Made by a program: the position numbers and the translations under genes
Shown here: piece after piece, positions 10,834 to 22,951 of the stretch
Layout of the letters: the number at the start of each line of letters is the position of its first letter
Numbering within the stretch: position 1 is the stretch's first letter
Notes under the pieces: generated by a model
The model's database searches: none
Seen by the model: the letters and a program-made list of their open reading frames with translations, nothing else
What the model was told of the DNA's origin: nothing
DNA from: Cycas panzhihuaensis
Lineage: Eukaryota; Cycadophyta
Direction of reading: 5' to 3'
DNA: 64,000 nt
Assembly (NCBI GenBank): GCA_023213395.1
Contig: CM041465.1
Location: 163,687,741 to 163,751,740 of the forward strand

Positions 10834-11208
10834 TTGTAGTATAAATATCTATCTTAAATGTCATTGTTATTGCATGTATTTGGAGGTTGCCCCCTCGAAG
10901 GGTATTGTAATACAAGTGCTCTTTTTGGTGTTATTTACTTATTATATTGGTGTGTAATTATCATTAAGGAGTGGTATCCTAACAAGTGGTATCAAAGACA
11001 AGGTCACGGGTTTGATTCTTAGAGGGGATGACCTTGATAAAATGCTGACATAGCAGTGTTCGGCTGTAGCCCGATGAGGAGCGAAATTACCAAGAGTGGG
11101 TCACCAAGAGTGGGTCGCCAGAATGTTGATGCCTTATGGGGGAGGTAATGTTACACACTTGGGCGATCTTCACTAACACCTCGGGGTTTTGGTATAATGG
11201 TTCGTTAC
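10834..11208 (+). mobile_element. TRIM-like fragment inserted in block H
   Basis: About 375 bp absent from the second H copy. It contains a sequence ending CCTAACA, two bases, then the PBS-like TGGTATCAAAGA at 10987-10998. A short G-rich internal part follows, with a duplicated AAGAGTGGGTC, then the PPT-like GGGGGAGG at 11138-11145 and TGTTACACAC at 11149. That is the order LTR end, PBS, tiny interior, PPT, LTR start of a miniature LTR retrotransposon, with both outer LTR parts truncated. No coding capacity. Confidence 0.55.
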
Positions 11209-11385
11209 AGATAGATCATCATGTCATATGCTCTATATAAGTGTAGGACCATTTAAATCATCAAGTCATGAGTATATTTACTCATATTATCCTACTTAAA
11301 GCATCCATGATGAAATTGGGTCAACATAACATAAAAATTTTAAATATATATGATATAGGAACACGAATCTATTTGATTCTTTAGC
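11209..11385. repeat. Repeat block H, copy 1 (end)
   Basis: Continues the H homology interrupted by the TRIM-like insert (compare 13620-13800). It ends where a truncated Y LTR begins. Confidence 0.55.
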
Positions 11386-11882
11386 TAAAAGGGGTGTATA
11401 ATTAATGGGATCCTTAATCACTTTGATGCCAATGTTGATTGTTATCCCTTCAAAGGTGATACGTAATAGGGATAGAATAGTAATAATTATATGATGGAAT
11501 CTTACAAAAGGAAATTCCCTTATATGAATCAATGAAATAGATTTAAATCATCAATAATCACATAGGGAAATTCATATAAGATTGTGCACTAGATTAGCAA
11601 GGTAGAAATCCCTTTAGCGTAGAAAATCCACCTTAAAAAATTATAATATATTTATATTAAAGTGCATTGCATGTAATATTCTATCCATCCTTTCATATAA
11701 AGATAGGACAATATATTTAATCATTATGTGGATAATGATCTTTCAAAATATTTTATAATTAGTTGAATGTTAACTTAGTTTATTTAATAATTGACTTTAT
11801 AAAGATATCATTCATATGTAATATTTAATTATAACATAAGAATATCCTAAGATAATATTATACAATCCAATATCCCCCTTCA
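11386..11882 (-). mobile_element. Copia Y 3' LTR, copy 4 (truncated)
   Basis: Lacks about the first 100 bp of the LTR and ends CCAATA. A C-rich PPT complement (TCCCCCTTC) follows. Confidence 0.65.
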
Positions 11883-12660
11883 ATATTGGCTTAGACAATG
11901 TATAAATTTGAGGAATACTTCATCATATAGATCCCTCTTTAATGGAGACTTCCTTAACTTTGAGCAGGTGTCATAATTTTATATATTTAACTTCTATAAT
12001 AGACTTGGTTAATATATCTATAATCTATAAATCTCTAGTGAAATACAAAAATTAAGAAGTGCTATCATTAACTTAATTATAAATAAAGTGTTGATTAAGC
12101 TCAATGTACTTAGTGTTGGAATGAGAAATAAGATTAAAAGTTATACATATGGTACTTTGATTACCAACATTAATTTAAATAGAAAATTTTAGAGACAAAC
12201 CAATTTAATTTATTAAAGATTTAATCTACAAAGCTTCCTTACTAACTTTGACAGAGGCATGATATTTGGCCTCAGTTGTATAAATAGCAAATGGCTATAT
12301 TTTCTCACTCATCTAGGTAATTAAAGATCCAACAAAGAAAACCTAACTGATAGTTGATTTTCTCTTATTAATATCCATAGGCCAACAGGAATTTATGAAA
12401 TTGACTAACTAAAGATTAAGGTTAATGTGATTATAATTAAGACCATACTAAATAGTACCTTGTAGGTATTGTAAAATTTGTTATTCGCCTTCTAATAGGA
12501 ATCATATGGGTTTTTCATGAATTTGGAGCATAAAGCATCTGAATAAAATATATTAAGATGTGTATGAGTTGAACAGATTAAGCTTCCAACTAACTATAGA
12601 TATAGAGTTAGATGAACTAAAGGAGATTTTGTTATAACCAAAATTAATCCAATTATTATC
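11883..12660 (-). pseudogene. Copia Y RT end and RNase H, copy 4
   Basis: Parallel to 9101-9900 and colinear with it, including the RNase H region and the end of RT, with further stops. It breaks into the 162-bp LTR-like segment at the same point as copy 3, so the Y-H junction existed before the duplication. Confidence 0.7.
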
Positions 12661-12689
12661 AAAAGGCACATTTAAATGGTTGCACCCAT

Positions 12690-12865
12690 TTACTAAATGA
12701 TATTATATTACTCATGTAAATATGTGACTATGATATCATTTATTTTATGATTAATTATTTGGACTTTGACCCTTTAGTATATTTACTAGTGCTTATGTGT
12801 TCTTCCCTTATTCGAACTCTTATCATAAACTTATGAACTTAGGCATATAACAAGTGGAATTAGAG
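12690..12865 (+). mobile_element. Putative 162-bp LTR (copy 2) with decayed PBS
   Basis: 12690-12851 matches 9923-10084 and ends ATAACA. After two bases, 12854-12865 reads TGGAATTAGAGT, a decayed form of the PBS at 10087. Confidence 0.45.
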
Positions 12866-13800
12866 TAATAATTCAACCTTGTGGAATGATAATAATAATA
12901 ATAAAAGAATAGAATTTAGAAAACAACTCTCTAACCACAGGTTGCTCATCTTCCTCTTGCACTCGCCATCTGCTCGTGCCCTTCCCACATTTCCCTCGTA
13001 GCCATATAATATATTGTTATGCATAAAATTCTGATTATCACATAATCTATTAGAGAGATTTATATACAATCACCACTAATATATTTCTAGTATTAAAAAT
13101 GATTCACTACATGAATGGTAGAATCACCGTAGATGCAAATAGTATATATATTTATAGCCAAGATGTAGAACAAAGGTTAAAATATTAACATCAACATTGA
13201 AGTATACCTAAGACCTACACATTCAAATCTTTATGCCAATTTATATTTAATGCTATCTACCTTTATTTTGTAAGTCCTACGTAAAGGATATAATATGTCA
13301 TGGGTTGATTATTTAGTAAAGTGCTTTGGCATCTTAATCACAGTCCAACTTTCAACTTGTACCCATTACTTTGCCATATTCTTAGTGCTATTTGTAATTT
13401 CTATAACATCTCAAAGGTGCTCCAACCATATAAATAACGTCTCTATATGTCTAGAATTATTGAAGAATTAGAAGACAGGCCTATATATGTGTTCAATAGA
13501 GACTCGTGTAGAAGGTAACATATATCTCTTATCTTAGTGGAAGGAAGTTTTCTATATTGGATTATAAGCAGCCAAGGAAAGCATATCTATCTATATTAAA
13601 GAAGAAGCCATGATTCTTAGGAGATCATTCATAGATCATTGTGTTGTATGATCCATATAAATATGGGACTATATAAATCATTGAATTGTAAGTATATTTA
13701 GACCCATTATCCTACTGAAAGCATCAATGATGAAATTAGTTCTATAGAATATAAAAAATTTAAATATATAGGTGATAAGAACATGAATATACCTAATTGA
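12866..13800. repeat. Repeat block H, copy 2
   Basis: Uninterrupted second copy of H, beginning with a short AAT-repeat tract. It has no insert at the site that corresponds to 10834. No coding region recognised. Confidence 0.6.
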
Positions 13801-13829
13801 CAATAAGTTACCCTTTGTGAACATGAATA

Positions 13830-13940
13830 CACACACACACACACACACATGTATGTTATGTATGTATGTAAATTTGTGTACGTATATATCTATCTATATA
13901 TATCTATCTATATATATCTATGCATCTATCTATCTATATA
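13830..13940. repeat. Compound microsatellite
   Basis: (AC)n of about ten units, then TATG-type repeats, then a long run of TATC/TATA repeats ending in a small palindrome (TATCTATATAGATA). Confidence 0.95.
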
Positions 13941-14611
13941 GATAGTATACTTTTATGTTATATACTTTATTGTAATATAATACAATATACTATATTTTTT
14001 TTTTTCATAGGTTAGCTAATATAATCACTACAAAGTTGTAGTGTTTGTTTTACCATATATTAAAAGTCGAAAGCATATTATTTGCCTTACTGATTGTTGT
14101 TGCCTCTTAAGTGGTTGTTAAACTATTATATTAACCTTTTGAATCATCACCTTACCTATTATCCTACTATACACCGTGCTACCTTAATAATAAGATGTAT
14201 ACATATACATTAATAAGTAAATTACATTAGGCTATATATATGTCCATATGTAAGCATAATATATATTTATCTTAATAAGCAAATATTTGTGGCTAGACAA
14301 TGGTATACTTGTCAGCTTCTTCATAGGCATGAGAGGCTAAGTAGTATATTTGGTAACATCATACTGGAATCTCAAAGAATAATTTGTATCATTAGGACAC
14401 TGGTAAACATAAAGAGGTCCCTTGGTCCCTAAGTAAATATTTTGATGACATTAAAATAAGATTCATAAATAAAATAACAAACAACTTAGATATTTTGTTG
14501 TGAAACCTTAAAAGAGAAAGCTTGAATGCAATGATTGTCTCTAATTAAAAGTGTTTTGGAAGACTCATAATGGATAATTCGGAAAGTATTCCAATATTAA
14601 AAGTCATTTGG
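13941..14611. other. No gene recognised
   Basis: AT-rich sequence, including a T-homopolymer near 13997-14008. I see no coding region or element boundary. Confidence 0.6.
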
Positions 14612-15335
14612 AAGACTCACCATGCAAAAACGCTTTTGAGAATATTTACCATCAAAATGAAAGTTGTCATATTATAAGTATGCTATAGCCTTCAAAAGGT
14701 AAATGGAGAAACTTGAGTATGAACATATGATAAATGAAGAATGGTAGTATTAAATAACATATTCATATCGATTTGAAAAATATTTTCTTTTGAGAAAGTG
14801 TTAAAAGTTAGAGAAATAATTCCTCCTAGTCATATGTAATCATTTCATAATGAATTAGTACAAAAGAAGCAAACAAGTCATTTTGAAAAAATAAATGATT
14901 AAAAAAGTAACAATTTAACCTCCCAAAATATATATCATGTCATGGTATAGGATGAAGTTCTAGACAATGCATCATAGAAGAAAAATATTCCCAATAGTTA
15001 TTATTCAAATATATCAAGAATATTATATAATAAAATTATTGAGTATGAAATAAGAGATAATCGACCACAAGCTTGGGAACTAAATGACCTAACTCCTAAT
15101 ATAAATAATGATACTCATAATAGTACAAGATAAATTTTTAAATAAAGTGTTAGTAAAATTAATATACAGGATGATAAGAATTAAATAGTTACAATGTATA
15201 TAGCAGAGAACTCCGTAATGCCAAGGATAACAAATTTTCCTTGCAATGAATCTAGAAAAACCCTAAGCATTTATATAGTATCATATATTTCAAGACAATA
15301 TTAGTTTATATCAATACTGACATTGAAGAGTATAA
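14612..15335 (+). pseudogene. Block D/E ORF, free-standing copy
   Basis: Carries VREIIPPSH, FHNELVQKKQTSHF and the downstream NSYYSNISRILYN segments with stops. It is not preceded by copia RNase H: the flank upstream of CATGCAAAAACGC is unrelated. It therefore looks like the arrangement before fusion. After about 15335 it diverges from the copies that continue into F/G. Confidence 0.55.
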
Positions 15336-16334
15336 ATAACTAATAATAAATACAAAAAATTATAGAAAATCAAAAGAAATAGAATCGTTATGTACTTGGC
15401 AATGTCATTTATAAATAAAAACAATTGAAATAGACACTGTTAAAAGGGTTATTTGGGGGTTCATCGCAGATGATAGAAACATAATACAAATCATTATAAG
15501 CAACCTCAATTCCTACAAAAGGGCCATGCTAACGAGAATAAAATTTATCACGGCAAATTTATCATTAGATCTATTACAAAATAGAATAAGGCCACTAAGA
15601 TCAATGGATGTTATATCATAAATTAAATTATTCGACATTTTAATATCTTCAAGCCTATCTATGTCATAGAGGCAATCTTCATCAAGCTTTTCTAGTTCAA
15701 TGAGCTAAGTCTCAAAGGGTATAGTATTCAAAGGTGATTGCAAATATCTAGATGAAAGGAAGGAATTTTAGTTTCAATGGGAATTATAGATTCTTGATTG
15801 TTAATAAGAGAGAACTAGATAAATCCACTAGTGGTCTTGGTAATACTTCGATCAAACCATTATGATAGATAAATTTGGCAATGAATAAGGCATTTACACG
15901 TTTTCTTTTGATATTCAGTGTGGCTTTTTCTAATACATTTTGGTCTATAGCAAGACATGGGAGGAATACCTTTGATATTTGGAGATGAAATTAATGATTC
16001 CATGAGATGATAAGTTTTTTATTGAAATGTCAAAGTGTAACATTTATATGATGATGCTACGTTAAACAAGACTTATCATATCTTAAGAAGGGGTAGGGAT
16101 CCATCAAGCCAAGGTGTGAATGGTGTCTAAAATGTATGAAGTCTCATAGAATTCATAAAATACTCCAAACATTTACATAGGTCTATGTAACTATGATAGG
16201 GCTATTAATCGATTATGAAATTAAGTACACATTATATACATTAATAAGAGATTATAAAATAAGTATGCTCAATAAAGAATTATCTTTGGCAGTGTCCAAC
16301 CTTGATGTTTTGTAGGAATGCTATATTCAAGAGT
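15336..16334 (-). pseudogene. Unidentified degenerate coding fragment
   Basis: About 1 kb between two D/E copies. At roughly 15780-15960 the minus strand has an open stretch with LEKATLNIKRKRVNALF, IAKFIYHNGLIEVLPRPLVD and LSSSLLLTIKNL that reads like real protein, with stops on both sides. I do not recognise the family. The remainder shows nothing. Confidence 0.3.
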
Positions 16335-17060
16335 ACATGCAAAAAGGCTTTTGAGAATATTTACCATCAAAATGAAACTTGTCATATTATAAGTACGTTA
16401 TAGCCTTCAAAAGGTAGATGGAGAAACTTGAGTATGAACATATATGATAAATGAAGAATGGTAGTATTAAATAACATATTCAATATCGATTTGAAAAATA
16501 TTTTCTTTTGAGAAAGCGTTAAAAGTTAGAGAAATAATTCCTCCTAGTCATAGGAAATCATTTCATAATGAATTAGTACAAAAAAAGCAAACAAGTCATG
16601 TTGAAGAAATAAATGATTAAACAAGTAAAGATTTAACCTCCCAAAATAAATATCATGTCCTTGTATAGGATGAAGTTCTAGATAGTACATCATAGAAGAA
16701 ATATGTTCCCACTAGTTATCATTCAAATATATCAAGAATATTAGATAATAAAATTATTGACTATGAAACAAGAGATAACTGACCACAAGGTCGGGAACTA
16801 AATGACCTAACTCATAATATAACTAATGATACTCATAATAGTACAAAATAAATTCTTAAAGGTAAAGTTAGTAAAATCAATATACAGGATAATAAGAATT
16901 AAATAATTACAATCTATATACTAGAGAACTCTCTAATGCCAATGATAATAGTTTTTCCTCGCAATGAATCTAGAAAAACCCTAAACATTTATATAGTATC
17001 ATATATTTTAAGATAATATTGGTTTGTATCAATACTGATGTTGACTTTTCAAATTTATGC
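16335..17060 (+). pseudogene. Block D/E ORF, copy followed by F/G
   Basis: Contains the upstream part of the frame most clearly (AFENIYHQNETCHIIS, SKGRWRNLSMNIYDK) and then VREIIPPSHRKSFHNELVQK. Like the 14612 copy it has no copia RNase H in front, but it does run on into F/G and the AFC fragment. Confidence 0.55.
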
Positions 17061-17935
17061 AGTCATAATATACTGAAAAATTTTAACTAGCGTACAACAA
17101 CATCAACTTATTCAACCTTGCGCTTGTATTCATAGTTGGTATTGTTTAAATCTTTAATAATTATAAAATTGTGATTACTTCCTAATGTATTTAAAATATT
17201 ACCCTTTTATCTTCTCAAATGCCCTAGTATCCTTAAGGCATTTCATTATAAAATGCTTATAAGAGTAGATTGTCTTGTAACCCTAGCCATTATTATACAT
17301 AAGCAACCTTGTCTAGAGAATAATAACCATTGTTTTGAGGATCGAATGGTAGAAATAATGCAATTCTTATATCCTTCCCATATTGCTTGCTACTATATAT
17401 ATTCACATATCATCATGGTAAGGTTCAACATGAAGTATGCCATAATATTCAATCACTTTGAGAAAATCTTCATCCTCAAGGCTTCATTATTTTAGGAAAA
17501 ACTTAGTTACTTTAGGGTTGCCTATACACTTGCTTATTAAGCATATTATTTTGATAATTTATTTTAGTTTAAAACATTTCTCTGTGAGAGTTTAGGTGTT
17601 GATTAGTGAATGGATTTATTTAGTGAGAATTATACTAACTTCCACACTTTTCACAAGGTGATGAATTTAACAAGACTTCTTAAGTCTTTAAAAACTATAA
17701 CCTTTTAGCTACCTATGTAGACTACAAATTTTAAGGTCTTTGGTATGGTTATCATGGTTTAAGGGTTTGTTTACATGTGTTTTATTAATGGTATTATAAT
17801 TGTTTCTTCTTGTTATTGTTTACTTCTTTTTCATCCCTAAGTTATCTTCGGCTATTTCTATGGGGTGCCTTGAATCTTGGAAATAATGTCTTCTGCAAAA
17901 TAGGTAACGTCTATTATTAAACATGATCTGGCATA
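17061..17935. repeat. Repeat block F/G, copy 2
   Basis: Colinear with 3681-4490. An 80-codon plus-strand open frame at 17253-17495 is also present in part at 44767-45063, but it is broken elsewhere and has no recognisable domain. Confidence 0.6.
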
Positions 17936-18684
17936 GAATACGCATACAGATAGAACCGGATAACACACAAAATTCAGCAAGCTAAAAATAAAAAATAAAG
18001 GCCCTTTGGACATTGGTTATATTAAGAATATAACAACACGAATGATTCTCAAAATTAGGATGGACCTGGCAGCTACGTTCATTTTCTAATGAAGAAATGA
18101 TGCTTCAAAGCTTCCTTGGTAAACAGACGGTGGTCAGGATCAAAGTTCAACAAACCATGAAGCAACTCAATCAGGGCTCCCAATGAGTGGTCCACATGTT
18201 GCGTGACAAGATTCTGTAGGCGGGGTAAACTCCAGACTGCTCCAACACTCTGTTCCCTACCATTTCTCAAGTACTCCCCTACACATTCACCGGCCCTTTC
18301 TATCATAGATTCAGGAATTGGTCCTAACACCTGCTCTATCATTACCAGGTGCTCCAAATTTTCATGGGTCTAGATAAGGGCATTTCCTAAGCACAGTTCC
18401 ACCAAAATGCACCAACACTCTACAAATCACATGGATAACTCCATCGAAGACCCATAATCACCTTAGGTGCTCGGTATCCTCTAGTGGAAACTACCAAGCT
18501 ATGCGGTTGCTTCTTAAATGTAGCACTGCCAAAATCTACAAGTTTAATTCCATTTGGCGTGGGAGTGCAGTTATAAGGCTTCTCTGGATCCAGGGAATTC
18601 TTATCATTTTCCGAAGAGACAAGAAGAATGTTGTGAGGCTTTAGATCTGTGTGTGTAAGTTTTAGGTCATGAATACACTAGATG
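17936..18684 (-). pseudogene. AFC-type LAMMER kinase retrocopy, longest fragment
   Basis: Minus-strand fragment covering kinase subdomains VIb-XI with no intron. It shows LTHTDLKPHNILLVSS (catalytic loop; the family has PENILL, so E became H), LVDFGSATF (DFG loop), STRGYRAPKVIMGL (activation segment; normally APEVILGL), SYPCDL, EHLVMIEQVLGPIPESMI and LPRLQNLVTQHVDHS, ending KEALKHHFF then a stop at 18079-18081. Defects are a TAG in place of the Trp of CDLW, a 1-bp deletion just after SVG, and a TAG before THENLEHL. AFC genes normally have several introns here, so this derives from spliced RNA or a spliced copy. It is joined to copia Z at about 18684. Confidence 0.85.
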
Positions 18685-19758
18685 TATTAGTGATACAAAT
18701 CTTTATTTCAAATGTGAAAATGAAAATCTTACTATTATAATCCTCTATGTTGATGACATTATTATCACTGGATTATCAACTAATAATATTCATCATTTAA
18801 AATCTACTTTAATGAATAAATTCAAAATGACCGATCTAGGTATACTACATTACTTTCTTAGTTTACAAAGTTATCAATATGACTCAAGAATCACAATATC
18901 ACAACCTAAATATATCTTAGACTTAATTCAATGATTTAACATGGAAAATGCTAAATATGTATCAAATCTGTTACAATTAGGAGTCAAACTATCTACTGAT
19001 TATTCTTCACCTTTATGTGACCCTACATTATATAGACAACTAATTGGTAGTCTTATTTATCTAACTTACACCTGCCTTAACATTTCCTATGCTATCGCTT
19101 TATGTTCCCATTATATGCAATAGCCACATGAATCTCATTGGAAAGCTGCTAATGTATCTTGCGATATTTAAAGCATACTATTTTTTATGGTTTAACTTAT
19201 AATTTTTATAATAAACCTCTAATTTTAACTAGATATACTGATTCAGATTGGGTAGGTGATATAAATGATCGAAAATCTACATCAGGTTATGTATTTTCTA
19301 TAGATTCCTCACCTATTACTTGGTCTAGTAAGAAAATGTAGGCACTAGCCTTATCAACAACTGAAGTTGAATATCGCGCACTTGTTGAAGCCAGCAAAGA
19401 AGCACTTTGGCTCAAATCTTTACTAAATGAAATTGGTCTATCTCTAAACTCTTCCATTAAAGTTAAAGTTGATAATCAATACGTAATTACTTCTGCTATT
19501 AATCTAGTTTCATATTCTAGGACTAAACATATAAAATTACATCAACATTTTATTCATAATTTAGTTACTGATAATCCGTTTCCTTATATTATTGTCTAAT
19601 AGATCTACAAATTGCAGACATACTTACAAAGTCTTTAACTGAAGTAAAGTTTCTTAATCTCTGAGATCTGTTGCAGATAAAAGAAGTCTCCATAAAATTG
19701 GGATCACCATGATGAAGATCTTCTTTCTCTATGCATAAAAGTTTACATTAAAGGGGGA
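18685..19758 (+). pseudogene. Copia Z pol remnant: RT end and RNase H
   Basis: Plus-strand RT from SDTNLYFKCENENLTIIILY into YVDDIIITG (the catalytic YVDD box), then FKMTDLGILHYFLSLQ, YRQLIGSLIYLT, and RNase H with YTDSDWVGDINDRKSTSGYVF near 19228, EVEYRALVEASKEALWLKSL and TKHIKLHQHFIHN. Residues are less decayed than in Y, but there are in-frame stops (for example after YILDLIQ) and frameshifts. Everything before RT is missing and replaced by the AFC fragment. It ends at the PPT AAAGGGGGA (19750-19758). Confidence 0.85.
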
Positions 19759-20205
19759 TGTTAAGAGTATTAATGTAACCTTTATGTTCTTTTTAAAATT
19801 TATATTTAAGTCACATGTCTAAATTTATATTTAAGTTATTCTAATATTTAACTTTAGTGTTTATTAATTATCTTATATGGAAGGTGGTTGAAATGTGCAA
19901 CTGTATTTCAATGAACCTTTCTTAATATAAATTCTTCTCCTAGATTCAAGGAGATGATTCTGAGAATCTAGGAGGGCTATCTAAAAGCCTTTTACAAGGT
20001 TGGTTTGATGGTTAGGTGGTTTCTGTATATGGTTTTCTATTTCTCACTTTTCTTAATAAAATTACAACTTTAGGAGGTGTTTTTTCTTCCCCAGAAGGGG
20101 TTTTCCACCTATCAATTTAGTGTATATATGCAGTGTCATGTTGTTGCCTGTATTTGCTTATTATGTGATCCTATGATGACATTGTGCATGTTTCTATTTT
20201 TCTAC

Positions 20206-20206
<1 letters not shown>
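19759..20206 (+). mobile_element. Copia Z 3' LTR
   Basis: 448 bp from TGTTAAGAGTATTAATG, directly after the PPT, to TTTCTACA. It lies against an AAT repeat and the start of an H-block fragment, which marks the insertion point. No 5' LTR in the window. Confidence 0.75.
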
Positions 20207-20236
<30 letters not shown>

Positions 20237-20310
20237 GAATAGAAATAAGAAAACAACTCTCCAACCACAGGGTGCTCATCTTCCTCTTGCATTTGCCATC
20301 TGAGGTGCAT
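20207..20310. repeat. (AAT)n microsatellite and H-block fragment
   Basis: About nine AAT units, then AAAGAATAG and CATCTTCCTCTTGC, matching 12890-12970. This piece of block H flanks the Z LTR. Confidence 0.7.
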
Positions 20311-21367
20311 GTGACCTCCCTCATTTAGGAGTACCCTTGTATAAATAGAAGATACTTTTTTGATATATATGCTTTCTATGATTTTGGAATTAAAATGTCC
20401 TATTAATTATGTCATTTGTGTAAGTTAAGAATTGCTCATATGAATTCTTGTTAGCATTAGGTATCCAAAATGAAGACGTGGAGCATTTATTTTAGGCTTA
20501 TCCTTTTACTTCCACTATATGGAACATTCTTTAGATTAAGATAACAATTGTCCATTTTAGTTCTTTTGATTCTAATGCTATATTTTTTGGAAATATTTTA
20601 GCTTTCAACAAGGATTTTATACTGGTTTAGAATATGCTAAGAGTTGAAGTCTTGTGACACTTATAAAAAAATTATAATTGTATCTAATATAATTATACAG
20701 ACCCTCTTTTGATGTTATGTTTCATATTTGAGTCAATGCCCTCTCTTACGATACAAATGAAAGTAATATTGAAAGCAAATGCTTAACAAGTAGATATACT
20801 TAGGAAAATCTTTAACAATATTTCCTTATTTGTAGATATTGATGAGTTCATTTCAATTCCTCCATCAGTCACACCACCTCCTCGATGGTGTGGTTATAAA
20901 TTCCCACCAATAGATTGAGCCATTCTAATTTATTACTATGAGTCATCATCTTACTACCCTTGTGCTACTCTATACCTATAGGTTTACTGGCATTAATTAC
21001 CATCTCGTAAGGATTTTCTAAGATCTTAAACTCCTTCATCTCATATAGTTTATATCCCTATAGAATGTCATACTATTCCTATAGTTTCTGGGAATGCTAA
21101 GGATGTACTTTATCTTTTAATAATTACAGAAGAATTAGAGGAGAAACAACCTAGTTTAAGTGCCTGATGACCTACAATAAATGCGCATCTTGGTTAATTT
21201 ATGATATGGAATCTTGTTTTATATAATTTTCTTAATGGAATGTAGGTATTTTATATATGTGTAGTTCAATGGTGGTAGGTTTTAGGATGATGTATTCGTT
21301 GATGTAGGCTTGTAAGTAATATTTTTTATGGCCTAAATTTTATTTGTATCCATTATGAGGAACTTCC
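20311..21367 (+). pseudogene. Possible LINE zinc-binding (zf-RVT) relic; otherwise no gene
   Basis: At about 20455-20680 the plus-strand frame reads GIQNEDVEHLF, PFTSTIWNIL and NAIFFGNILAFN. This resembles the zf-RVT region at the end of plant LINE proteins (E(D/T)..HLFF.CPF...IW), here lacking clear cysteines. No RT or endonuclease accompanies it. The rest of the interval holds nothing I recognise up to the X1 LTR. Confidence 0.4.
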
Positions 21368-21740
21368 TGTTAACATGGTAGTTAATTATTAAGGCACTTA
21401 GTTAATGTTAATGTGGTTTAATTAAGTGAAAAAGTGTGAATCTAAAAGGTATGACTTATTCAAAGGATCACAACCCTAATCAAGTGACACCTCTTTGGAG
21501 AGTATAAATGCCTTGAGGCCTTGCATATTCAACATCGAAGATCATTATATCAATCCATTTTGCAATAATCAAGTGATCCATAAAGGATCCTTGTTCTAGT
21601 GGGATTTTTCTCAAAAGGGTTTCCCACGTATATATGGTATACTATGCACATGTTTTCTGTGTTTCTATTTATTGTTTGATGTGTATGGCTAAAGATCCTG
21701 TGTTTGGGAACATTTGTGTATGCTTTCATGTTCCCAAATA
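21368..21740 (+). repeat. X1 5' LTR
   Basis: 373 bp, begins TGTTAACATGG, ends CCCAAATA (TA for CA). It contains GAGTATAAATGCC at about 21499, a probable TATA box, about 30 bp upstream of ATATTCAACATC, a plausible transcription start. Confidence 0.8.
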
Positions 21741-21752
21741 TGGTATTAGAGC
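21741..21752 (+). other. X1 primer-binding site
   Basis: TGGTATTAGAGC abuts the LTR directly; tRNA-iMet type with one change from consensus. Confidence 0.75.
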
Positions 21753-22951
21753 TGTAGCGTCCTACACAACTGAAGCTTGATAGTGAGTGGATCGTTGGTT
21801 TTCAGGTGACGTCGTCTGACCTAAGGCGAGTCTTAAGGGTCCATCTACCCCAACATCGTGTAGAAGTAGGTACAAAAAATCAATGGTTATTGAAGCATTG
21901 AAATTTTTAATTCAACAGAGGATAAGGTTTTTTAGAGTCCATAATCAAGCGTGAAGACCATCTTCGTGGAATGAGTTGGCTTGTTGGGTGCCATCGAAAG
22001 CCAGTTGATAACCTGTTTGGGTAATTCAAGCTAGCAGAGCATGCATTGATAGTGATTTAGTGACGATAAGGACAACCATCCATATACATAAGTAAGTCAG
22101 TCATTCTCCCACTTAAAACATAATAAAATTTTAAAAAGGGGAGCTTTTTCTAGTGTCGCCTTCACTCAATTTATATAAAGGAGAGATTAGAGCCTTTTCA
22201 GACTATTTTCAGCCCTCTATACTGAGATTAGGCGAAGTACACAATAGTATAAAGCATCGTCCACTATATTCTTAACTTATTGTGCTTGGAATTTAGGATT
22301 GTGACCTCTCACCTTGGCTAAACACATATTTTGAGCCTACATCTACATTCTAGAAGAGTGTTTTGCTATTTATATGGCTTATTGGAGAGTTGTGTGCATT
22401 AAACGAGCACAATACATCAATTCTTAGGTTGGCTGAGTGTCTTGTGTGGTGGTTAGACACATATCCTTTTAATTAGGTGCATCTTATCTTGATTAGGTGG
22501 ATTACAAGTTAGTTTGGTACTCAGTAGCATTAGTTGGGTGTGTTTGAAGGTAGTTGGACAACATACGAGTTGTTTACCAACTGTACAAGTGAGTGGAGAC
22601 CCATATCTTTAGTGAGCAAGTTTGTTCTTTGTGTGCTTAGATCCGTGGATCTAGACTATTTTTCTCTACGTCCAGACTATGTATAGATTATTTATTAGTA
22701 ATATCAATGGAGAAACAAATTTGAGCTAAGTACATAGGTCTTTTTTTAGTTGTGTTAGTCCATGCAAGTTGACCTATGTTAATACGACATCCGCTCTTCA
22801 TATGTAACACGTGGAGATATAAAACATCGCATGTAATGTATATTTACTAAGTGTTGGACTTAGTAATACATAATCCTCATTTGTAATCAAATTTGAAGAA
22901 TGTGAGTTAAGTAATGAGCCACGGGTGTTTTTTAAAAAGTTGCCATTCTTG

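Noticed and set aside
10987-11023. A tRNA gene or tRNA-derived SINE head
   Set aside because: TGGTATCAAAGA plus GGTTTGATTC recalls tRNA 3' sequence, but there is no cloverleaf or A box at the right spacing. A PBS followed by element interior explains it better.
18079-18357. A functional AFC kinase gene
   Set aside because: The N-lobe with the ATP-binding site is absent, the catalytic loop and CDLW motifs are altered, and there are stops and a frameshift.
21358-21367. A target-site duplication for copia X1
   Set aside because: The left flank ends GAACTTCC and a similar string follows the X LTR at base 1 and after X2, but X1's own right flank (TTTCTACTTC) does not match cleanly, so I do not claim it.
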